64,000 bases of DNA from contig JAPLCC010000001.1 of the NCBI GenBank assembly GCA_026392415.1, positions 1 to 64,000 on the forward strand. Reading direction: 5' to 3'. The position numbers and the translations under genes are program-made. The notes under the pieces were generated by a model, which saw only the letters and a program-made list of their open reading frames with translations, ran no database searches and had not been told where the DNA came from. This DNA is from Propionibacteriales bacterium. Its GTDB lineage: Bacteria; Actinomycetota; Actinomycetes; Propionibacteriales; Nocardioidaceae. Positions 56,643-64,000 of this stretch are shown piece by piece; within the stretch, counting starts at the first letter, position 1; the number at the start of each line of letters is the position of its first letter.

Positions 56643-58811
56643 TCAGACCCCGACAGGTTCCTTGTCGGCCGCTCCGGCGTCCGGGCCCGGGGCGACGTCG
56701 TACTCCTCGCGGAAGCCGTGGCGCTGCCACCAGCGGGCCATCGGCGCGGGCGCCCACCAGTTCCAGCGGCCCAGGAGCTTCATCGTGGCAGGGACCAGGA
56801 GCGCCCGGATGATGGTCGCGTCGACGAGGATCGCCACCAGCATCCCGATGCCCATCATCTTCATGAACACGACGCCGCTGAGGCTGAAGGCGCCGATGAC
56901 GACGGCCAGCAGCAGAGCTGCACTGGTGATGATCCGCCCCGTCTTCTGCACACCGGTCTCGACGGCGAGGTCGTTGTCGCCCGTGGCGTCCCACTGTTCG
57001 CGGACCCGGGAGAGCAGGAAGACCTCGTAGTCCATCGACAGGCCGAACAGCACCGCCAGCATCACGATCGGGTTGGTGAGGTCCAGGAAGCCCTGCGGCG
57101 TGAAGCCGAGCAGCCCCGACAGGTGCCCGTCGCTGAAGATCCAGGTCACCACACCGAAGGACGCGGTGATCGACAGCGCGTTCATCAGCACTGCCTTGAG
57201 CGGCAGCACCACCGAACCGAACGCCAGGAAGAGCAGCAGGAGCATGACGCCGATGACGATGGCGCCCATGAGCGGCAGGTGGTCACCGACCGACTCGGCG
57301 AGGTCGACCGTCTCGGCAGTCAGGCCGCCGACCAGGGCCTCCGATCCGGCGGGGCTCGCTACGTCCCGCAGGTCACGCACGACCTGCTGGGAGGCCTCGG
57401 TCTGGCTGTTGCCCTCCCAGGTCGCACGCAGCAGCGTCGCGTCGCCCTCGGCGGCGACCTGCTGGACGTCGACCACACCGTCGACCTTGTTGAGTGCACT
57501 CGTGTACGCCGCGAGGCCGGCCTCGTCGGCCCCGGAGACCAGCACGGCGGCGTTGGACCGCTCGGAGCCGAACTCGTCGTTGAGGCGCTCGGACGCCATG
57601 TGCGAGGACGTGTCGGCCGGGAGCACCCGGTAGTCCACGCTGCCCCACTTCACGCCGAGGAAAGGCGAGGCGACGACCAGGAGCAGGACGACGACGGCGG
57701 TGCCGACCAGCACCGGGCGGCGCATCACGGCTCGAGCCAGTCGCGCCCACGCGCCATGGTCGCTCTCGACCGGAGTGGACCGCTGGAGGAACGGGATCCG
57801 CCCCGAATCGATGCGGCTGCCGAGCAGCGCGAGGGTGGCCGGCAGCAGCGTCAGCGCGGCCAGCAACGCGATCAGCACGGCTGCGATGCCGCCGTACCCG
57901 ATGGACTTGAGGAAGGTCTGCGGGAAGACCAGCAGCGAGCTCATCGCGGCGGCAACGGTCAGCGCGGAGAAGGTGACGGTGCGTCCGGCTGTCGCCATGG
58001 TGCGAACCAGCGCGCGCCGGGTGTCGTCGGGTGTACGCGCAATCTCCTCGCGGAAGCGGGACACGATGAACAGGGCGTAGTCGATCGCGAGGCCGAGCCC
58101 GAGCAGCGTGATGATGTTGGGCGCGAAGATCGAGACCTCGACGAACTCGTTCAGGCCGGCCATCGTCGCGCGGGCGCCGAGGACCGCAGCAAGGCCGACG
58201 AGGACGGGCATGAGGGCCGCGATCACGCTGCGGAAGATGATGAGGGAGAGGATCAGCACGATGGGCATCGAGACGATCTCCGCCATCAGGAGGTCCTTCT
58301 TCGTCTCCTCGTTGACGTCGGCGTAGACCGCGTACGATCCCGCGAAATCGGTGTCCAGCGAGCTCTTCTCGACGCTCGGGCGCAGCTTCTCGTAGGAGTC
58401 GATGAAGTCGTTCTGGGTCTCGCCGGTCAGCGACACGTACACCGCGGTTGCGTGGCCGTCCTTGCTGAGCATGCCCGGGTCCTGCGTGTCGTACCAGGTC
58501 ACGTCGGACACGACGACACCGTCGGGGACGTCGGCCATCGTGCGCTCGACCTCGGCCTGGAAGGCCGCGTCGGTCACGCTTTCGTCGTCGCTCGAGAAGA
58601 TCACGACCGTGTCGATCGAGCGGTTGCCGAAGGTCTCCCGCTCGAGCGCGAGCTCCTGGTAGGACTCACTGGACGGGTCGTCGAAGCCACCGGCGCCGAG
58701 CTTGTCCTCCAGCCCGATGCCTGCGATCGCCGCAGCCGCCGTGATGCCGAGACCGACCAGCAGGATCACCACTGCGCGCCGTACGACCAGGGCGCCCCAT
58801 CGCTCGATCAT
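56643..58811 (-). CDS. MMPL/RND-family transporter
   Basis: 722 aa; ATG 58811 is preferred (GAGGAG seven bases upstream). Twelve membrane segments in two halves, each with a large outer loop; the motif GLGLAIDYALFIVSRFREE and GLSMDYEVFLLSRVREQW mark the two functional helices of MMPL proteins. Exports lipids or drugs by proton antiport. Divergent from a TetR gene, which probably represses it. Confidence 0.92.
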   Translation of the reverse strand: MIERWGALVVRRAVVILLVGLGITAAAAIAGIGLEDKLGAGGFDDPSSESYQELALERETFGNRSIDTVVIFSSDDESVTDAAFQAEVERTMADVPDGVVVSDVTWYDTQDPGMLSKDGHATAVYVSLTGETQNDFIDSYEKLRPSVEKSSLDTDFAGSYAVYADVNEETKKDLLMAEIVSMPIVLILSLIIFRSVIAALMPVLVGLAAVLGARATMAGLNEFVEVSIFAPNIITLLGLGLAIDYALFIVSRFREEIARTPDDTRRALVRTMATAGRTVTFSALTVAAAMSSLLVFPQTFLKSIGYGGIAAVLIALLAALTLLPATLALLGSRIDSGRIPFLQRSTPVESDHGAWARLARAVMRRPVLVGTAVVVLLLVVASPFLGVKWGSVDYRVLPADTSSHMASERLNDEFGSERSNAAVLVSGADEAGLAAYTSALNKVDGVVDVQQVAAEGDATLLRATWEGNSQTEASQQVVRDLRDVASPAGSEALVGGLTAETVDLAESVGDHLPLMGAIVIGVMLLLLFLAFGSVVLPLKAVLMNALSITASFGVVTWIFSDGHLSGLLGFTPQGFLDLTNPIVMLAVLFGLSMDYEVFLLSRVREQWDATGDNDLAVETGVQKTGRIITSAALLLAVVIGAFSLSGVVFMKMMGIGMLVAILVDATIIRALLVPATMKLLGRWNWWAPAPMARWWQRHGFREEYDVAPGPDAGAADKEPVGV

Positions 58812-58852
58812 TCTGACTCCTCGAACCACGTCTGTGAAACTCCATCAGTTTC

Positions 58853-58883
58853 GTTAACACCATTCACGGTAAACGGTGTAAAC
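58853..58883. promoter_or_regulatory. Near-perfect inverted repeat GTTAACACC / GGTGTAAAC, candidate TetR operator
   Basis: Arms match at 8 of 9 positions with 13 bases between, in the MMPL/TetR divergent spacer. TTAACA (58854-58859) and TGTAAA (58877-58882), 17 bases apart, could be the -35 and -10 for tetR, so binding would block it. Confidence 0.55.
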
Positions 58884-58926
58884 TATTCTCGTCAAGTCAG
58901 TTCAGCCATCGATCTCGAGGAGTCCT

Positions 58927-59688
58927 GTGCCGCACGTCCGGCTACCCGCCACTCGCCGCGAACGTCAGCGCGAGGCGACGTACGACGAGATCGTGGCCTC
59001 GGCAGCCGAGCTGCTCGACGAAGGCGCCGACCTGTCCCTGCGTGCCGTCGCCGCGAAGATGGGACTGACCGCTCCGGCGCTGTACCGCTACGTCGCGAGC
59101 TACCAGCAGCTCGTCGACCTGGTCGCCTTCGAACTCGACAAGGCTGCGACCGCGCAGTGGCAGGCGGCCGCCGAGAAGTACCCCGCCGACGATCCGGCCG
59201 CTCGCCTCGCCGTCGGCTGCGCCAGCTTCCGGAACTGGGCGCTGGCCAAGCCGCGCCAGTTCGCCCTGGTGTTCGCGAACCCGATCGCCGAGGCCGACAC
59301 CGACCGGCGCGAGCTCCTGACCGTCTCGACCTCCGGCCACTTCTTCACCGACCTGCTCTGGCAGATCTGGGAGCTCTACCAGTTCCCGTTCCCCGCCCTG
59401 GACGACCTCGACCCGGTCGTCCGCGAGGCGGTCCTCGACCCACTGATCCCGGCGAAGTTCGAGCACATCCCGCCCGAGGACCGCGGCCTCATGTGGATCT
59501 ACATGCGGTCCTGGTCGGCGCTTTACGGCGTGGTCACGCTGGAGTCGACCGGCCACTGCGACCCCCGCGTCATCGAGTCCGGGCAGCTGTTCCGCGCCAC
59601 CGTGCTCGACTGGCTCGGGCCCCTCGGTCTGGACGCCGAGCGGGACAGGCTGACGGAGATCCTCGACGAAGTGCTCGCCCGGCGCTGA
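58927..59688 (+). CDS. TetR-family repressor
   Basis: 253 aa from GTG with GAGGAG upstream. Helix-turn-helix DLSLRAVAAKMGLTAPALYRYVASY; C-terminal ligand domain with WHG-type sequence. By its divergent position it regulates the MMPL exporter and itself. Confidence 0.9.
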   Translation: MPHVRLPATRRERQREATYDEIVASAAELLDEGADLSLRAVAAKMGLTAPALYRYVASYQQLVDLVAFELDKAATAQWQAAAEKYPADDPAARLAVGCASFRNWALAKPRQFALVFANPIAEADTDRRELLTVSTSGHFFTDLLWQIWELYQFPFPALDDLDPVVREAVLDPLIPAKFEHIPPEDRGLMWIYMRSWSALYGVVTLESTGHCDPRVIESGQLFRATVLDWLGPLGLDAERDRLTEILDEVLARR

Positions 59689-59776
59689 ACCGAGCCGCCT
59701 TGTCGACAGAGGTCACGTCCGGGACTGAGTACTTCGACTCTCGCGGAGCCGGATCTGGTGAGGCCATGCTGAGTTC

Positions 59777-60715
59777 ATGAAGTCAACCGTCGTCCTCGCC
59801 GGCCTCACCGCCCTCGCCTTCCCCTTCCTGGCCGCGTGCGCCAACCCCAGCCACGACAGTGAAGCCGGCGAACTGCGCGACAAGATCGCCGAGATGCCCG
59901 GTGTCGTGTCAGCGGACCTCGACTACACGAAGCCGATCACCCTGGACTCCGGAAAGCTCCAGCTCAGTGTGGAGATGGAGTCGGCGGCGAGCGCCGATGA
60001 GGTACGCGAGGTCGTGGCCGTGACCTACGCGGCCTTCGAGGACGTCCACCACGACGAGGAGGGCGATCTCGACATCACGATCGGGGACGACAACCTCCAC
60101 CTGCGCAGCTTCGAACCCGACGCCGACACGGCCGACGTCGCGGACGCCGCGGAGCGGGCGGTCACCGTGTTCGCGAGCGGGCAGGTCGGCGTTGACGTCA
60201 ACACCCAGGACGTGGACGCCGCACCCCACGTGCACACGCAGTACTTCGTCACGGTGACCGAACCCGGCGTCGAGAGCCTCCTCAGCACCCTCACCGACCT
60301 GGAGGCCGAGCACTCCGACATCCCGGACGCGGGCTGGACCGTCCAGGCCGGCAACGACGAAGGCTGGTCCCTCTCGGCCCAGAACGGGTTCCCGGACCAG
60401 GGCCAGCGCAGGCGCCTCGAACAGTTCCGCGTCGGACTGCCCGAGGACGCGACGATCTGGCTGGGCGACGACGACAACATCATCGTCCGCCTGCCCACGA
60501 CCACACCGCCGGCCGAGGTCTCAGCGGTGGTCGGGCGCCACCTGGATCTGGTCGGTGGGCCCGGAAAGGCCTTCTACGACCTCCAGCAGGGCGGAGACTT
60601 CCTCGCCCTGATCACCCTGGGCGACTGCTACTTCGACACCGGCGCAACGGGCGCGCTCCTGGAAAAGGACCACGCCGAAGGGTGCACGAACGTGACCCAC
60701 CCCGAATCGCCCTGA
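59777..60715 (+). CDS. Lipoprotein of unknown function
   Basis: 312 aa. Signal sequence with lipobox LAAC (Cys at about 21). The rest is acidic and beta/alpha mixed, with a pair of similar halves (about 30-150 and 155-300) in which a short Asp-rich loop recurs. No family recognised. Its 3' end is 3 bases from the convergent sirtuin gene. Confidence 0.72.
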   Translation: MKSTVVLAGLTALAFPFLAACANPSHDSEAGELRDKIAEMPGVVSADLDYTKPITLDSGKLQLSVEMESAASADEVREVVAVTYAAFEDVHHDEEGDLDITIGDDNLHLRSFEPDADTADVADAAERAVTVFASGQVGVDVNTQDVDAAPHVHTQYFVTVTEPGVESLLSTLTDLEAEHSDIPDAGWTVQAGNDEGWSLSAQNGFPDQGQRRRLEQFRVGLPEDATIWLGDDDNIIVRLPTTTPPAEVSAVVGRHLDLVGGPGKAFYDLQQGGDFLALITLGDCYFDTGATGALLEKDHAEGCTNVTHPESP

Positions 60716-60718
60716 CCG

Positions 60719-61411
60719 TCAGGACCAGAGCATCTCGCGGACCCAGACCGGGACGAGGTCGCCCGCGCGACCCTGCCGCGACTCGTGGAAGAAGTGACTG
60801 CCCTCGCTCGGGTCGAGGTTGAGCTCGAGGGTGCGCGCACCGTGCCGCCGCGCGTGCTGCACGAACCCGGCAGCGGGATAGACCGCCCCCGACGTACCGA
60901 TCGACACGAAGTGGGTGGCCTCGGCCAGCGCATCGGCGATCCGGTCCATCTCGTAGGGCATCTCGCCGAACCAGACCACGTCGGGACGCAGGTCCTTGAC
61001 ACCGCAACCGGGGCAGGCGGGCTCGTCGAGCAGCGTCCCGTCCCACGGCGACACGGCACCGCACGCCCGACACCTCGCCTTGAGCAGCTCGCCGTGCATG
61101 TGGACGACGTTGCGGGAGCCCGCGCGCTCGTGCAGGTTGTCGATGTTCTGGGTGACGACCAGCAGCGCGTCACCCATGGTGGCCTCGAGCTCGGCGAGCG
61201 CGACGTGCGCCGGGTTCGGATCGACCGTCCGCAACGCAGCCCGGCGGTCATCGTAGAACCGCTGCACGGTGGCCCGGTCGTGCTCGAAGCCCTCCGGCGT
61301 CGCGACGTCCTCGACCCGGTGGCCCTCCCAGAGGCCGTCGGCGTCCCGGAACGTCGGCACTCCACTCTCGGCGGAGATGCCGGCACCGGTGAGGACGACG
61401 ATCTGGGGCAC
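60719..61411 (-). CDS. cobB: Sirtuin, NAD-dependent protein deacylase
   Basis: 230 aa. GAGISAESGVPTFRDADG (NAD), TQNIDNLHERAG (catalytic loop), catalytic His in MHGELL, and the zinc Cys pairs in CRACG and CPGCG. Removes acyl groups from lysine using NAD, for example from acetyl-CoA synthetase. Stands alone. Confidence 0.92.
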   Translation of the reverse strand: MPQIVVLTGAGISAESGVPTFRDADGLWEGHRVEDVATPEGFEHDRATVQRFYDDRRAALRTVDPNPAHVALAELEATMGDALLVVTQNIDNLHERAGSRNVVHMHGELLKARCRACGAVSPWDGTLLDEPACPGCGVKDLRPDVVWFGEMPYEMDRIADALAEATHFVSIGTSGAVYPAAGFVQHARRHGARTLELNLDPSEGSHFFHESRQGRAGDLVPVWVREMLWS

Positions 61412-61491
61412 GGTCGGAGGCTACCCGCCGAACGCGTGACGGCGGTCACCCGTCCGCGAATGCCGAAGCCGTCCGGGGGTACTTCCTCACC

Positions 61492-61962
61492 ATGAGCCAC
61501 CTCGCGCGGTACCTGCGCACGCACCTCGCCGGATCCAGCGCCGGGGTCCACCTCTTCGACCGAGCCGCCGGCGGTCTCCCCGAGCCCGCCGCCTCGGTCA
61601 TCCGACGGATCCACCGAGAGCTGCTGGAGGAGCGGGAGACCCTGCGCGGCCTGATGGCGGCCGTCGGCGTCCACCCGAACCACGTCTCCAACGCGCTGGC
61701 CATGACGGGAGAGCGGGTCGGACGGCTCAAGCCCAACGGGAGCCTGCTGCGTCGGACGACGATGACCGATCTCGTGGAGCTCGAGTCGATGAGCATCGCG
61801 CTCGCCGGAAAGCTGAACGGCTGGGAGTCGCTGCTCACCATCGTGGACGACGAGCCGCGATGGAGCCGCCACGAGCTGGAGCGGTTGGCCCAGCAGGCGC
61901 GGGACCAGCGCGACGCCGTACGCGAGCTGCACGCTGAGGCGGCCCGTCGCGCCCTGGGCTGA
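61492..61962 (+). CDS. Unknown all-helical protein
   Basis: 156 aa, predicted helical bundle without membrane segments. Charged helices such as IRRIHRELLEERETLRGLM and QARDQRDAVRELHAEAARR. Similar proteins are common in actinobacteria; the fold recalls four-helix ferritin-like proteins but no metal ligands are evident. Confidence 0.65.
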   Translation: MSHLARYLRTHLAGSSAGVHLFDRAAGGLPEPAASVIRRIHRELLEERETLRGLMAAVGVHPNHVSNALAMTGERVGRLKPNGSLLRRTTMTDLVELESMSIALAGKLNGWESLLTIVDDEPRWSRHELERLAQQARDQRDAVRELHAEAARRALG

Positions 61963-61968
61963 GCGACG

Positions 61969-62859
61969 TCAGGCCAGCGGGCCGTCTTCGGTGAGGTCGA
62001 GGCCCATCGGGGACTTCACGGGGATGTCGCCGGAAGCGACGACCGCGGCAGCGATCGGGCGCAGCGCGTTCTGGAGCTCCTCGAGCTCCTCGTCGGTGAG
62101 TCCGTCGTACGCCGGCACGGCCAGGTCGTCGGTCAGGTCCTCGACCTGCCGCTTGGTCGCCGTGCCCGCGACCGTCAGGTCTCCCGAGGAGTCGACCAGT
62201 CCGCGGTCCCCCAGGTCAGAGAGGATCCGGTCCCACTCCTCCTGGCCGAGATAGCGCGCCGTTGCGTAGACCTCGGCCGGTGTCCGCGTCGCCAGCGCGT
62301 GGAACACGTGCGACTCCCGGCCTCCGATCCCGGCGGCCGTGAGGGCGACGACGTGGCCGTCGCCCCGGTGCTCGCGCAGGAGCGTCGCCGCGTGCCACAA
62401 CCGGTCCATCGGATCGGTCGGCACCGCGAGTGCACGGTTGGCGGCGAACAACGGCCGTCCGGGGATCGGCGCAGCATCCGCCGCCCGCATCGCCAGATCG
62501 GCCGCTCTCGCGATGTCCAGCGATGCGCCGAGCTCGCCGAGGTGTCGGCGAAGGGCCTCGACCGAACCGCGCTGCCGGGCATCGAGCGCTGCATCCGGCG
62601 AAGCGAACCCCCAGGCATCGGGAAGGGCACGGCCCACGTGCTCGGCGGTGAAGTTGTAGAACAGCGCGTGGACGAGCTCCGCGGGTGCCGCCCCGAGCGG
62701 CGCGGCCCGACCGGCGAAGTAGCCCATCCAGAATCCGCGAAAACCCGCTTCCTTCAACGCCGCCAGCGGCTCCGGCGAGAAGTAGGTGACGGCATGGATC
62801 GGTTCCAGGAGCCGCCACAGCTCGCGGACAGCACCTCGGCGACGTCGGCTCATGACCAC
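61969..62859 (-). CDS. SCO6745-family protein
   Basis: 296 aa from GTG 62859 (CGGAG upstream); ATG 62853 is an alternative. The N-terminal AVTYFSPEPLAALKEAGFRGFWMGYFAGRAAPLG is the hallmark of the actinobacterial SCO6745 family, whose function is unknown; the middle is helical and the C-terminus is acidic. Tail-to-tail with the helical protein gene. Confidence 0.82.
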   Translation of the reverse strand: MVMSRRRRGAVRELWRLLEPIHAVTYFSPEPLAALKEAGFRGFWMGYFAGRAAPLGAAPAELVHALFYNFTAEHVGRALPDAWGFASPDAALDARQRGSVEALRRHLGELGASLDIARAADLAMRAADAAPIPGRPLFAANRALAVPTDPMDRLWHAATLLREHRGDGHVVALTAAGIGGRESHVFHALATRTPAEVYATARYLGQEEWDRILSDLGDRGLVDSSGDLTVAGTATKRQVEDLTDDLAVPAYDGLTDEELEELQNALRPIAAAVVASGDIPVKSPMGLDLTEDGPLA

Positions 62860-63019
62860 CGGTCTACTCCGCCGACGAACGCTCCGCCAGCCGATGAGGG
62901 ACTCGTCACTCCGGAGGCGACCTTGCTCGACGGCAAGGCGCTCAACGGCAAGACGATGGTCCGTCGACGACGGGGCGTCGTACGATCATGACCTCGACTC
63001 GGGAGTCTGGAGTGCCTTG

Positions 63020-63475
63020 ATGAGCAAGATCTGGTTGCTACGCGGTTGTGCCGCCGCTGTCCTCGCCGTCCTCGTCGGCGCCTGGGCGCTCGGCGTCGCC
63101 AACGGCGGAGACTCCTCCTCACCCAAGAAGGAGGCTGGCGACCCCGCGCCGGCCGACACCTCCTCGGTCGCGTCAGACGAGCCTTCCGCCGTCGAGACGA
63201 CCGAGCCCGAGGGCGCGAGCACGACCGACGCCACCGAGGACACCACCGAGGACGCGGTCGACGAGCCGACCCCGGACACGGTGGAGTCCCCGGGCGAGGT
63301 CGCCGGCATCGTCGAGACGCAGACGCCTTCCGCGAAGCCCAAGCCGAGGCCTGCCAGCCAGACGCCGAAGCCGTCGAACACCCCGACCCCCACGCCGAGT
63401 CAACCGGCTGACGAGTGCACCGATCTGGCTCACGTCCTCGACTGCGTCCTGGCTCCGATCACTACCAAGCCCTGA
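63020..63475 (+). CDS. Secreted or membrane-anchored disordered protein
   Basis: 151 aa; GGAG seven bases before ATG. One N-terminal membrane segment (about 8-29), then a Thr/Glu/Asp-rich, later Pro/Lys-rich disordered region (TPTPTPSQP) ending with a small Cys-containing tail (DECTDLAHVLDCVL). Probably an envelope spacer protein. Role unknown. Confidence 0.65.
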   Translation: MSKIWLLRGCAAAVLAVLVGAWALGVANGGDSSSPKKEAGDPAPADTSSVASDEPSAVETTEPEGASTTDATEDTTEDAVDEPTPDTVESPGEVAGIVETQTPSAKPKPRPASQTPKPSNTPTPTPSQPADECTDLAHVLDCVLAPITTKP

Positions 63476-63476
63476 T

Positions 63477-64000
63477 TCAGAGCGGGTTCGCGGCCGCCGT
63501 ACGTCGTCGGCGCTCCCACCACGAGAAGCCGACCATCACGACGACGACGAGCACCCCACCGGCGATCTCGTCGATGACGTAGTGCTCGGCGTAGTAGACC
63601 AGCGCGAACAGCATGCTGGCGGGATAGAGCACCACGGTCCAGCGCCAGGGGTTGGTGAAGTGGACGACGACCCACCAGGCGATGAAGATCGCCAGCGCCG
63701 AGTGCAGTGACGGCATGGCCGCTACCTGGTTGCCGATGGCCGAGAGGTCCTGCTGGGCCGTCGTCCCGGCACCCGGGCTGGTCGAGCGGGCCGACGCAGT
63801 GAGGTCGAACCAGCCCCGTCCGGTGATCCGGGAGACGTTGTCGGTGAGGTAACCGTCGCGCGCGGCCATCCACGGCGGAGCCATCGGGTAGAGGATGTAG
63901 CCCGCCACCGAGAGCAGCGTGATCGCCAGATAGCGCCGCATGTAGGGGATCCACGCGCTCCGGTTGCGCTTCCACAGCACCGCGCCGATCGCGAGTGCGG
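63477..64000 (-). CDS. PAP2-superfamily phosphatase, truncated by the window end
   Basis: At least 174 residues; the frame stays open to the window end, and codons upstream of the first internal GTG still read hydrophobic sequence, so the true start is outside. The motif MPSLHSALAIF and HYVIDEIAGG are the second and third PAP2 signatures (catalytic His), in an AUR1-like arrangement with about four membrane segments visible. Likely acts on polyprenyl or lipid phosphates at the membrane. Confidence 0.8.
   Translation of the reverse strand, partial: ALAIGAVLWKRNRSAWIPYMRRYLAITLLSVAGYILYPMAPPWMAARDGYLTDNVSRITGRGWFDLTASARSTSPGAGTTAQQDLSAIGNQVAAMPSLHSALAIFIAWWVVVHFTNPWRWTVVLYPASMLFALVYYAEHYVIDEIAGGVLVVVVMVGFSWWERRRRTAAANPL

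Overview
The window reads as high-GC actinobacterial DNA. The chromosomal genes on the right (GAF regulator/aldehyde dehydrogenase/DUF779, zwf-edd-eda, tadA, upp, pntAB, sirtuin, SCO6745-type protein) and the dispersed short repeats fit a Nocardioides-like member of the Propionibacteriales. That placement is an inference; no rRNA or other phylogenetic marker is present.

The left half (1 to about 31.8 kb) is accessory DNA ending at a tRNA-Ser(CGA) gene. Region A (72-12366, minus strand) holds two giant secreted proteins with the same N-terminal plan but different C-termini: an RHS-repeat protein and a protein ending in a Vps62-like domain. Each is followed by a small gene whose start overlaps its stop, the layout of polymorphic effector and partner loci. 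Region B (12881-22747, mostly minus strand) is a patchwork of small regulators, small multi-pass membrane proteins and unrecognised proteins. At its centre, 16348-19272 is a tightly coupled cluster: a 2TM protein that runs in frame into a nucleoside-deoxyribosyltransferase-like domain (split by an apparent -1 frameshift), a QueC-like PP-loop enzyme and a SagB-type nitroreductase. This is the best candidate for an undescribed conflict or nucleotide-modification system. Region C (about 22.8-31.8 kb, plus strand) is an integrated element: small membrane and helical proteins, an MT-A70 adenine methyltransferase, a coupling-type translocation ATPase, a replication-relaxation protein, a possible ArdA-like protein, a small DNA-binding protein, a catalytically dead resolvase-domain protein, and a large serine recombinase whose frame continues antisense through the tRNA-Ser gene.

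The right half (31.9-64 kb) looks chromosomal. It contains an acetaldehyde-type dehydrogenase locus with a GAF regulator; an Entner-Doudoroff cluster (zwf-edd-eda) divergent from a ROK repressor, an aldo/keto reductase, an aldose epimerase and an alpha/beta hydrolase; tadA with its associated gene; upp; pntA and a frameshifted pntB followed by a striking nested inverted repeat; thpR and a VIT1-type transporter; an acyl-CoA dehydrogenase; a membrane Ser/Thr kinase; a convergent sensor kinase/response regulator pair; an MMPL exporter divergent from a TetR regulator; lipoproteins; a sirtuin; and a PAP2-type protein cut by the window end.

Two apparent single-base frameshifts (about 18190 and 48537) should be checked against reads before being given biological meaning.
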